A stretch of DNA of 64,000 bases, taken from NCBI GenBank assembly GCA_963731745.1, contig CAVSWT010000011.1:1-64000 (forward strand), in the 5' to 3' direction. The notes beneath the pieces are model-generated. The model made no database searches. It was not told the origin of the DNA and saw only the letters and a program-made list of their open reading frames with translations. A program made the position numbers and the translations under genes. The stretch's first letter is position 1. Every line of letters begins with the position of its first letter. Source of the DNA: CAVSWT01 sp963731745. Lineage in GTDB: Bacteria > Bacteroidota > Ignavibacteria > Ignavibacteriales > Ignavibacteriaceae. Below, one piece after another: positions 47,541 through 56,610 of this stretch.

Positions 47541-49279
47541 TTATTTATTAAGTAATTTTGAAATTTCCAAACCCGCCGTAATTACTGCACCAAGCCCGCG
47601 GGGGTCATTATCAATGGTGGGGCGATTGAAATAAAATTGAAGGTTGTCACCAACACCGGTTCCGCGACAAATACCGTGAACTACTCCATTAGAATCAATT
47701 TTAATTGTTAATGCGCTCCAGCCATTTAATGCAGACTCTCTATAACTATCATCTAACCAACCATGAGATATACCTCTTGCAATTCCCAAAACAAACATTG
47801 CCGTGCATGAGGTTTCTTCATATGACTCCGGGTGATCTAAAACTTGATGCCACATTCCATCTTTGTCCTGTGCGTTTAAAAGCCCATTGATATGTTCTTT
47901 ATAAATTGACATGATTTTGGAATACATCGGATAATCCTTTGGTAAAATCTGTAATGCTTCAGTAACTGCCCAAATTACCCAACCGTTTGCCCTCCCCCAA
48001 AATGCGACAGATTTTTCTTTGGTTTTACTAAACCAGCAGTGTTTATATAATCCAGTATCTTTATCGAAGAGAAGTTTGTTAAAATTAATTATTTGTTTAG
48101 CAGCATCCTCAAAATATTTTTTATCATTCGTAATTTGTCCCATCCTTAACAAAAGTGGAACACTCATAAATAAATCATCTGCCCATACCGTCATTTCAAC
48201 TGGCTCGGGCCTGCAAAATGTGCCATCGTTTAACCTTGACTGGCTGTTGCTTACGTAGTCAGCCATCTCATTTACAAGTTTTTTGTAATTTTGATTTTTT
48301 GTTTCAAGAAATAATTCAGCAAATGGAAATACTGGAGCGCCTGCATCATCAAGCATTGATTTTCTAAATATTCTATGATAGCTGCCCCTTAAGGCATTCA
48401 AAGAATAATACTGCCATCGAAAATAATTCAGGTTTTTTAAAATAAAATTGCACCATTCTTCAGCATAATTTTTATATCTTATTTCATCAAACTCATTTGC
48501 AAAATTTAAAATGCTAAATATTGTTTCACCATTAGCATAATTCCAATCTGCATAAGAATCTTTTTAAAAACATTTTCAGGGCTGATAATCAATTCTTGCA
48601 GTGTGTTTACTTTGGATATAGCCCATGAAACAAAAGTATTTTGATCTTCATAATAATTTTTAATCGATTTCTCAGGTGTATCTTCAAGCCGGCTGGAAGT
48701 TGGGCCGAGCATTAACCAGCTTGAAGTACCTGAGATTCTCATTGAAGGAGGCTCCGAGAATTTTATCCAACCTTCTGATTCAGGATCATTCGTTATTTGT
48801 CTAATGAATATTTTTGAATTTGATCCAGCAGATTTAACTAAAACTTTGTTAGGGCCTGAACTTAAATGCACTTCAACAGTGTCATCAAAATTTATCATTC
48901 CGTAAGCAACTTCTTTTACCGAAGGATTAGATAAAGATTTAAAATTAATTTTCTTATCATTTATAAAAATTGAAATATTGGGAGATGCACTTATTCCAAT
49001 ATTTACTAATGTATCTTTTTCGGAAATCGCTGAACTTAAAGCATAAAAATAATCTTGAGTATCAGTACCAAATTGTTTTTTAAAATCAATTATCTGAACT
49101 CCAAGTACAGGTTCTTGTTGTACCAATTTAAATCCAAATTCCGTTTCATTAATTACTCTCTCGATAACCGGTTTTATTATTTCAAACGGAGAATTGATGT
49201 TTTTCTCCTGGCCAAGAATAGTAGCATTAAAAAAGATAATTAATATTAAAATGATTTTATTTATAGCGTTTATCATCAT
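47541..49279 (-). CDS. unsaturated uronyl hydrolase (GH105/GH88), one frameshift
   Basis: The N-terminal part (49279-48506) has a signal peptide and a beta-rich region; the C-terminal part (from about 48565 to 47541) is the alpha/alpha-barrel with WADDLFMSVPLLLR (catalytic Asp), FWGRANGWVIWAV and HQVLDHPESYEETSCTAM. These fit the unsaturated uronyl hydrolases of GH105/GH88, which remove the 4,5-unsaturated uronic acid left by polysaccharide lyases. The break is at the A5 run (complement 48561-48565); one more A reads VFKKDSYADWNYANGET. Together with the lyase-like genes it argues for a uronic-acid-containing polymer. Confidence 0.82.
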
Positions 49280-49292
49280 TTCAGTCTTTCAT

Positions 49293-50057
49293 TTATAAAA
49301 CAGAATTTTTGTCAAGATATAGAATTGCATTTTTATGTTTTCTTAAAATAGAAGCCGGACAATCAGTGCTAATATCACCTTCCAGCATTTGATTTACAGC
49401 TGGGGCTTTCCTTATTCCCGGAACAACAACTGATAAGTATTCACCACTCATTAATGCCGGAATTGTAAGTGTAATTGCTTTTTTCGGAACGCTATTAAAA
49501 GAAGGAAAGCAGCCATCATTCACTTGCTGAATTCTGCATTCATCATCGAGTTCAACTACTTTAACCAGAACAGGATCATTGAAATCGGCAACAGGTGGAT
49601 CATTAAATGCTATGTGTCCGTTTTCACCTACCCCCATGCAGATAATATCAATTGGAGCTTCCGCTAATAACGATTCATATCTTTTGCATTCTTCTTCTGG
49701 ATTATTTGTTGAGTTTATCAAGTTCACTTTTTTAAAAGGAACTAAATCAAAAATTCTTTTCTTTAAATAATTACTAAATAATTGTTCAGCGCCTGGTTCA
49801 AGCCCAATGTATTCATCCATATGGAATGCGCTGATTTTTTCCCATTCAATATTTTTAATAACAACCAACGCTTTTAGAAACTCATTTTGCGAAGGCGCCG
49901 CTGCAAACACAATTCTAAGTTCAGGTTTTACTAATAATTTTTCTCTTATATTTTCTGCAACTCTTTCCGCTGCTTTAATACCTAATGAATCTCTATCAGG
50001 AAATACTTCAATAGTTAAATTATCTTTAATAAATGATTTTGGTTCTACTAACGACAT
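49293..50057 (-). CDS. nagB: glucosamine-6-phosphate deaminase
   Basis: A 254-residue protein with the NagB signatures: FHMDEYIGL (catalytic Asp region) and GVGENGHIAFNDPP (Asp, His and Glu of the active site), plus SVPKKAITLTIPALM. It converts glucosamine 6-phosphate to fructose 6-phosphate and ammonia. No deacetylase (NagA) gene is present in the window. Cytoplasmic. It lies 13 bases after nothing else but the hydrolases of this locus, indicating that an amino sugar is one product. Confidence 0.88.
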   Translation of the reverse strand: MSLVEPKSFIKDNLTIEVFPDRDSLGIKAAERVAENIREKLLVKPELRIVFAAAPSQNEFLKALVVIKNIEWEKISAFHMDEYIGLEPGAEQLFSNYLKKRIFDLVPFKKVNLINSTNNPEEECKRYESLLAEAPIDIICMGVGENGHIAFNDPPVADFNDPVLVKVVELDDECRIQQVNDGCFPSFNSVPKKAITLTIPALMSGEYLSVVVPGIRKAPAVNQMLEGDISTDCPASILRKHKNAILYLDKNSVL

Positions 50058-50059
50058 AT

Positions 50060-52645
50060 TTATTCCTCAATTTTATAGCGGTTTTTGCTGTTGGTTACTT
50101 TATCATTCGGCAGTTTAAAAGAAAATTTCCAATCTCCATTTCTATTAAATAATTTAAGCATCAAATTATTTCTGCCTTTTTTTAGCGGAAGTTCAAATTG
50201 ATTATCATCTAATTGAAACGTGCTTATTTGTTCTGAATTATATACTTCTTTGCCGTTGATTAATACTTTAACTTTTCCCTGAACTCCGATAGAAGCTTTT
50301 ACCATCCTATCATCCGGGCTATCAATATTAGCAAATGCATATGTAATAACATTTTCATTTTCATTATGAAATTCTTCATTCAAATTAACCATATCGAAAT
50401 AATCAGAAGTAGTTCTTCGCCATCTGTAAGTCTTATTTTTATACTGAAATTCCTGTGTAACTTTAGGGACAGCATTTGATTCCCCTCCCATAGCTTTTAA
50501 ATAATCAATATTTAAACTATCAGAACTTTCAACGGAGATAGGATTTATCATCATCCATTCTGTAAAATACTTCCCCTCCCCTTTTTTTATATTTAGTCTT
50601 ACAAAAGATGCAGTTGGAATTTGTAGTCTACTATCTATACTATTTAATGCAGAATATACTTTTTGATGGATGTCATTTAAAGCAGCTATTTGATTTTCAT
50701 ACTTTACAAGAATAGAATCCAGAAAATGTGTTTTATTTTCTTTCAGCCAGAGATAACTAAAATCATCTGATAAATTATTTCCCAATTCCCTTGTCTTATT
50801 TAAAATTTTAATTATTTCAATTAATTTACTTCTTGAAGCGTTTCTATATTTATCCTGATATTCAAATGCTTCTTCGTATAGTTTAGAACATTTCAATAGA
50901 TTTAATCTGAGATTTGCAAAGTACCGGTATTGTTTAATTACTAATTGAAAATATTTAAAATCATCTCTATAAAAGTGTGCATTAATTCCATTCAATAAAA
51001 TTTCTGCGGAATCGATTTTTTCAATTACTTTATCAAGATCATCGATACCAAATCTAACTTGCTCAGTGCTGTCGGGAATTACTTTCATCCACAATAATTT
51101 TTCTTTCATTCCCCCGGTTGGTGGAAGAGATGCAAGTGAAGTTAATTTCCAAATTGATTTTGTCAAGCTTTCGGTTGAATCTCCATAAATACCTTTATTA
51201 AATCTTTTGTCGAATTCCGAAATGTTATATTTTTTTGAGTTCCAGCTTTGGTCAGCCGAGTAGGATACTCCATACCAGTCTCTTGAAAAGAATGCTGATC
51301 CGCCATCATCCCAAACTGTACAAACCATTCCCATCGAGCCATACTTGATTCCATCTTTTACAAGATTATGAATATTTGGCATTGTTATATTGTAATCCGG
51401 CATAATACTGGAAGAATTCAAAACACCGGGACTAATTGTAAAATCGAAGTCAGCTTTTTTGAATGGTTCAATCATTTTTGCATATGAATCTTGAACATCA
51501 TAACCCCATGTCATCATAATTATATCCTCGGGAAGCATTTTTATTGATTCGGGATATTTTAAAAGGATATCAGTCCACATCATCATGCGTACATTTAAGC
51601 TTTTTAGAATATCGTGCATCTTCTTTATTTGATTTGTATAAACGACTGCAGTTCCCAAACTATCAACCAATTGTTTTGAAGCACCTTTACCTAAATCAAA
51701 AGTTTCATCTGCATTTATATTAAAGAATGGAGAATTAAATGCCGGGACCATCTCAGAATAAACATCATTTAACAATTGAATACTTTCGGGGAAAGCGGGT
51801 GAGAGTATATTTCCTCTTTCACCCAAGTGAGAATATTTTGGATTTGCTAATATTTTTTCAAAATGTCCGAATGACTGAAAATTCCCGATTAGCATTATGT
51901 AATACTTTTTTGCGTACTCTGATAATTCATTAAATTCTTCAATGGAAATTGAACCGTTCGTTGGGGCAAATTCAGGATGGCTTTTAGTAAGCACAACATT
52001 TTCAGTATAGTACTGTAGCGAATTCATTTTTAATTCAGCTAGTCTCCTTATTTGATATTTCATGAACTCCATGGTAGGAACCGGCCCCCTGCTTATGTCA
52101 TCAAGTATACCTCTGTATTTTAAATCAGGCCAATCAACAATTTTTAAACCTGTTAAAAATTGTTTAAAACGATTTCCTCTTAACAACTGTTTTAATGTTT
52201 GCACTCCGTAATATGCGCCAACTTTTGTGTTAGCTGCTATAAGTATTAAATCTTTTTTTATTATTAATGAATAGCCTTGTTCGCCAATTTTTTCAGAGAT
52301 ATTATCGACCGACCAAATTTCATTTTCTTCACATAACTTCTTAAATTTTTTATCTTCTTTAGGTAAACCAAACCATATTTGTTTGGAATTATTTTTTCCA
52401 GGATGAATATTAAATCCTACTACTTGTTTAAAAGTTTCATTTATTTCATTTAAAGGAATACTAATATTTGAAGTATCATTGAACGAATATTTAATTGTAA
52501 TTAAAGAATCATCAAGAGAAAAACGCTCATTTATAAATATTGAAGATTTTGGCTTTGGAACAACAGATACAATATCTGCCTGGCACCAAATATTCGATGA
52601 AAAAGTTAGGAGCAGTAATAATATGAAGTATATTCGTTTCGCCAT
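50060..52645 (-). CDS. GH20-type beta-N-acetylhexosaminidase
   Basis: An 861-residue secreted protein. After the signal peptide come a GH20b-like zincin-fold domain (VVPKPKSSIFINERFSL), a TIM barrel (YRGILDDISRGPVPTMEFMK, LAELKMNSLQYY) and the catalytic Asp-Glu pair in NINADETFD (about residue 313). The C-terminal 300 residues are helical and beta-rich accessory regions. GH20 enzymes remove terminal GlcNAc or GalNAc with substrate assistance by the acetamido group. It starts 2 bases before nagB, so release and metabolism of the amino sugar are linked. Confidence 0.82.
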   Translation of the reverse strand: MAKRIYFILLLLLTFSSNIWCQADIVSVVPKPKSSIFINERFSLDDSLITIKYSFNDTSNISIPLNEINETFKQVVGFNIHPGKNNSKQIWFGLPKEDKKFKKLCEENEIWSVDNISEKIGEQGYSLIIKKDLILIAANTKVGAYYGVQTLKQLLRGNRFKQFLTGLKIVDWPDLKYRGILDDISRGPVPTMEFMKYQIRRLAELKMNSLQYYTENVVLTKSHPEFAPTNGSISIEEFNELSEYAKKYYIMLIGNFQSFGHFEKILANPKYSHLGERGNILSPAFPESIQLLNDVYSEMVPAFNSPFFNINADETFDLGKGASKQLVDSLGTAVVYTNQIKKMHDILKSLNVRMMMWTDILLKYPESIKMLPEDIIMMTWGYDVQDSYAKMIEPFKKADFDFTISPGVLNSSSIMPDYNITMPNIHNLVKDGIKYGSMGMVCTVWDDGGSAFFSRDWYGVSYSADQSWNSKKYNISEFDKRFNKGIYGDSTESLTKSIWKLTSLASLPPTGGMKEKLLWMKVIPDSTEQVRFGIDDLDKVIEKIDSAEILLNGINAHFYRDDFKYFQLVIKQYRYFANLRLNLLKCSKLYEEAFEYQDKYRNASRSKLIEIIKILNKTRELGNNLSDDFSYLWLKENKTHFLDSILVKYENQIAALNDIHQKVYSALNSIDSRLQIPTASFVRLNIKKGEGKYFTEWMMINPISVESSDSLNIDYLKAMGGESNAVPKVTQEFQYKNKTYRWRRTTSDYFDMVNLNEEFHNENENVITYAFANIDSPDDRMVKASIGVQGKVKVLINGKEVYNSEQISTFQLDDNQFELPLKKGRNNLMLKLFNRNGDWKFSFKLPNDKVTNSKNRYKIEE

Positions 52646-52652
52646 TATAAAA

Positions 52653-53564
52653 TTAATTTTTCTTTAACCAAGTTTTTTCAAGCCATTGCGCCGTTGAAAC
52701 ATATGCTTCATCAAGACTTTGAACATTAGATTCATCCCCGCCAATATCGACTCCAATATTTCCTTTGAAGTTGATTTTATCTAAAGTTTCAAAAAATTTA
52801 TCCCAGGCTATTGTTCCTTTACCGATTTCAAGATGCTCAACTTTAAATCCTCGATTATCAGAAACATGTATGTAATCCATATGATCTTTTAATTTCATTA
52901 AAGACAAAGGGAGATTTTCTTTCACTGAAAAAAGATTTGCTGTATCTAAGTTAAATCTAAGATTATCTCTTTTGACAGCATCATAAAAATAAAGGAACGC
53001 ATCCGTTGAAGGAATAAGAACCCCTGAAGCCGGGTGCATTTGATAAGTTAATTTATAATTAGCAGCAATATCACAGAGAATTTGAAAAGTGTCTACTAGT
53101 TGAATCCAAAAATCTTTCCACGAAAAATCATCCGGGAAATATGCTGAACGTAATGAATCTTCTTCATAATGCCTTACTACCGGAATATTATCGGGAAATA
53201 TATACGGCGGAATTGGTGCATTATCTAAAATTCCTTTTGAATTAAACTCAGCAGCAATCTCACATCCCTTTTCAAACAAATTAATATTTTTTTCTCTTTC
53301 CTTTTCATTAAGAGAAGAAAGTCCGGGAAGGACGGCACAAAAGAAAGGCAGCGAAAGATTAAGTTCATCAAGTTTCTTTTTAATCTCAAATCTATTTTCA
53401 TAAACTTTCATTAAATGTTCTTCTCTTATTCCTTCAAGCTCAACTGAAGTAAAACCTAAATTGTGCATTTCTTCCAAATATATATTTGTTTTTTCTGCTG
53501 ACGGCGGATACCCATATTTTGTAATTGGATATAAATAGCAGCAGGTTATTTTTTTATCGAACAT
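52653..53564 (-). CDS. sugar phosphate isomerase/epimerase (AP-endonuclease 2 fold)
   Basis: A 303-residue TIM-barrel protein of the xylose-isomerase-like family. Likely metal ligands are the Glu of SVELEG, the Asp of FNLDTAN, the His of DYIHVSDNRG and the final GKGTIAWDKF segment. Members isomerise or epimerise keto sugars and inositols. No signal peptide, so it acts on an imported product. Specific substrate cannot be assigned. It starts 12 bases after the NRAMP-like gene. Confidence 0.75.
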   Translation of the reverse strand: MFDKKITCCYLYPITKYGYPPSAEKTNIYLEEMHNLGFTSVELEGIREEHLMKVYENRFEIKKKLDELNLSLPFFCAVLPGLSSLNEKEREKNINLFEKGCEIAAEFNSKGILDNAPIPPYIFPDNIPVVRHYEEDSLRSAYFPDDFSWKDFWIQLVDTFQILCDIAANYKLTYQMHPASGVLIPSTDAFLYFYDAVKRDNLRFNLDTANLFSVKENLPLSLMKLKDHMDYIHVSDNRGFKVEHLEIGKGTIAWDKFFETLDKINFKGNIGVDIGGDESNVQSLDEAYVSTAQWLEKTWLKKN

Positions 53565-53576
53565 TTAATTTCTCCA

Positions 53577-54819
53577 TTACAAAAGTTGAATTAACGATAC
53601 CGCGCTTATCACAGACATAACAACTGTGAAAAGAAAAATTATTATAAGGATAATATTTGTCCCTGGTTTTGCAGTATACTCTCCCATCAATGATTTTTTA
53701 TTTATCAGAATGAGCATAAGAATAATTACAAGTGGTGTTACTAATAAAGTAAAAGCTTGAGAGGCAATCATAACCATTACAGGCCTTCCGCCGAAGATCG
53801 GGACAACCAACCCGAGCGAAGCATAAAAAATTACGATTGCCCTATTACGCCATTTTTTAAAATCCAATTCTTCTTTTTTGTAATCAGCAATAAGTAATGG
53901 GATAAGCATATAATGCGGATAAAGTGATGAAAGTCCTGCGCAAACAATCCCAACTACAAAAACTGAAATTGCAAATCTTCCTGCCAAAGGTTCAAGTAAT
54001 CGTAATCATGTCAATGGCATTATCAACATGCAATCCTTTAGGAAATAATGTACCGGCCGCACATGCCATAACAGAAATGCTTAATACGAACATCAACAAA
54101 GATGAAATAAACGCATCTCTTTTTTCTAAATTTAAATCCTTTATGGTCCATTGTTTTTGCTTGACAGTTATTGAACGCACCACATACAGCACACCTCCCA
54201 TGGTTGTTCCTATCATTCCTGTAACAACCAATCCCGCATTAGCTTCCCCAGGAATACTTGGTATCAATCCCGCAATCACTGTACCTGCATCCGGAATAAC
54301 CATGAATGAAGTGAGGATAAAACTTAAACCCATCAATGTGACAAATATGGTAAGTATTTTTTCAATCATACTATATTTGCCATTAAGCAAAGTATAAACC
54401 ATTATTATTAAAAAGAACAAAGCAGATATGATTGTATTGAAACCTTCTCCCGAAGAAGTTATTGGACGAGACCATTCACGCACAACATCGGTTACTATTG
54501 CAATCACACCAATGCTTGAAACCATTTCGGTGAATACTATTATAAAAAAAACAAAGAGCGCAACCCATTTACCAAAATATTCTTTGTAACTGCTTAATGC
54601 AGTTTTACCGGTTACAAGCGTAAACCTTCCAAATGCAACTATTAAGAAATAAGTAAATATACATGATATAAGTACTGCCCAGGTCAACATCATTCCATGC
54701 GATGCACCCGCTGAAGCCATAGTGGTTACACTTCCAGTTCCTATATTGTATCCTACTAAAAATAAGCCGGGACCAATGGTGGAAATAAATATTAAAATAT
54801 TCTTATATCTTTTAGTCAT
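53577..54819 (-). CDS. NRAMP-fold transporter with atypical motifs, one frameshift
   Basis: The two parts (54819-53995 and 53987-53577) join near 54000 to give an inner-membrane protein of about 410 residues with eleven or so helices. The N-terminus GPGLFLVGYNIGTGSVTTMA matches the NRAMP fold, but the canonical DPGN metal motif of helix 1 is replaced by NIGTGS and the MPH motif of helix 6 by a GTTMGGVLYV stretch. Classical manganese or iron transport is therefore doubtful. In a glycan locus it may carry another cation or an organic solute. The break is a single-base-type indel at the join. Confidence 0.7.
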
Positions 54820-54864
54820 AGTTGATTCCGGTTGTTAAATTAAAAAACCCTTTTCTAATCGACT

Positions 54865-56610
54865 TTATTTATGAATTTTAATTGTTGACGCCCAATAGGT
54901 TAATTCCTCACCGTTCAATCCAAAAGGTTTATTTTTAAAAGAGATTGATAATTTATCTTCACTTAAATTTTTACCTGATTCAATCTCCAATTCATAATTA
55001 TCATCAGTCAATTCAACAGATTTAATTTCAACTTTTTTCCCGCTATCAAATAGTTCAATATCATTTTCATTTATTGTTAATTTATCAAGCTGGCTTGAGA
55101 TAAATAAAAGTAGTTTGTTTCCTTCTACTTTCTTTCTAACTATCCTTGGTTTTTCTTTATAATCTAAATCTGCTCCCGGCGGAATTCGGAATCTGAAAGC
55201 CGGGCCTTCAACAAGATTTCCATTTTCATATGCTCCAACATCGGGGGCATTTCCGGAATACGATTGTGTCCAATCAAATTCAGGAAAAGAAATTATTTTT
55301 CCGGCATCAATTCCCGGACTAGAGCTTTGCAGCTTTAAATTTTGATTTGATGGATCAACGTATTTAATATCTGCAATTTTCCCATGCTGTTCTTGATTGT
55401 TATCAATTAAGTTTGAAGCCCATTCTTTATTGGAAATATCATAATCAAATTTATTAGTTGAATCCCATTCATTTACTATCCATCCGTTATCCAGCGAGAA
55501 ATAATATGCATTGTTAAAGTGTTTTACTTTTGCTGCTTTACCTTCATCGACTCTAAATGAATTAGAGCATCCATAAAAGCTGTTATTGAAAAGATTCAAC
55601 GGAAAATCTAAATTATTTTCCGAACCATAAATCTTCCAAAAGTTTGAGCATACTTTCTGTGTCCAAGACTCATTGTCTGTTGTAATTACATTACCGTAAT
55701 AATAAATATTACCGCCGGTAACATTATCTATGGATAAAGTCCTGTGAATGTTATGACTAAAATTATGGTAGATATGAAGATTGTATGTATAAGTTTCAGG
55801 TTCAAAATCATTGTCTCTTACTTGTGAAATATGATTGCCATAAATTTCAACGTTCGAATCGTATCCGCCTTTTTCGCCGCGCCATCTAATTGCGTTAAAA
55901 GCGTTTTGAATTGTGTTATTTCTTAGAACAACTGAGCCGCCCGTTCCGCGAAAATCTATGATTGAACCATTAAAATATTCCATTGCTTCATGATGCATTG
56001 AAGTCCAACCATCCACGCCATTAGAATCGCTAACGACTCTCCATAAAAATTCTCCGCCCTGATCCCAAAAACAATTTTCAATAAGCAAGTGGTGGGTAGA
56101 TTCTCCTTTTGCCCAGATGACATGCCTTGCCCCGAAGAATCTACAGCCGTTGAAAGAAATGTATGATGAATTCTTAATTTGAATTGGATCAGTCCAGCCA
56201 TTAATAAACTTTATATTTTCAAAAGTAATCCAGCTTGAATTTTTAATTAACGCCCAGAAATTAAGTGCACTGTTTGAAGGTTCAGATAAACCACCATCAA
56301 TAATAGGAAAATTACTGCTGTCGTTTGAATAGCCGCGAATTAAAATTGGTTGATCCGGTTTACCATTTTTATCTATTAAATTTAATATCTGCTGGTAAGT
56401 ACCTTTTAAAAGAAAAATTGTATCTCCAGCAGAAACTTCGTCAATAGCTTTGTTGATATCGGAAATGGGTTCATTAATATTGAGACCTGAATTTCCATCA
56501 TTTCCATTTGAAGAAACATAAATAGTTTTGGATTGTGAATAGATTTGATTTGATAAAGTTGCAATTAAAACAACAATTAGTACTAAAAAAATTTTAATGA
56601 ATTTTTGCAT
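54865..56610 (-). CDS. secreted right-handed beta-helix protein, lyase-like
   Basis: A 581-residue protein with a signal peptide, then the typical opening of parallel beta-helix enzymes (TIYVSSNGNDGNSGL, AGDTIFLLKGTY) and rungs with repeated asparagines (SWITFENIKF, HLLIENCFWDQGG, SVVLRNNTIQNAFNAIRWRG). Chondroitinase B, alginate lyase and pectate lyase share this fold. Beyond the helix a short beta-domain (ELEIESGKNLS) closes the protein. Polysaccharide lyase activity on a uronic-acid polymer is inferred from fold and neighbours, not from a proven active site. Confidence 0.65.
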   Translation of the reverse strand: MQKFIKIFLVLIVVLIATLSNQIYSQSKTIYVSSNGNDGNSGLNINEPISDINKAIDEVSAGDTIFLLKGTYQQILNLIDKNGKPDQPILIRGYSNDSSNFPIIDGGLSEPSNSALNFWALIKNSSWITFENIKFINGWTDPIQIKNSSYISFNGCRFFGARHVIWAKGESTHHLLIENCFWDQGGEFLWRVVSDSNGVDGWTSMHHEAMEYFNGSIIDFRGTGGSVVLRNNTIQNAFNAIRWRGEKGGYDSNVEIYGNHISQVRDNDFEPETYTYNLHIYHNFSHNIHRTLSIDNVTGGNIYYYGNVITTDNESWTQKVCSNFWKIYGSENNLDFPLNLFNNSFYGCSNSFRVDEGKAAKVKHFNNAYYFSLDNGWIVNEWDSTNKFDYDISNKEWASNLIDNNQEQHGKIADIKYVDPSNQNLKLQSSSPGIDAGKIISFPEFDWTQSYSGNAPDVGAYENGNLVEGPAFRFRIPPGADLDYKEKPRIVRKKVEGNKLLLFISSQLDKLTINENDIELFDSGKKVEIKSVELTDDNYELEIESGKNLSEDKLSISFKNKPFGLNGEELTYWASTIKIHK

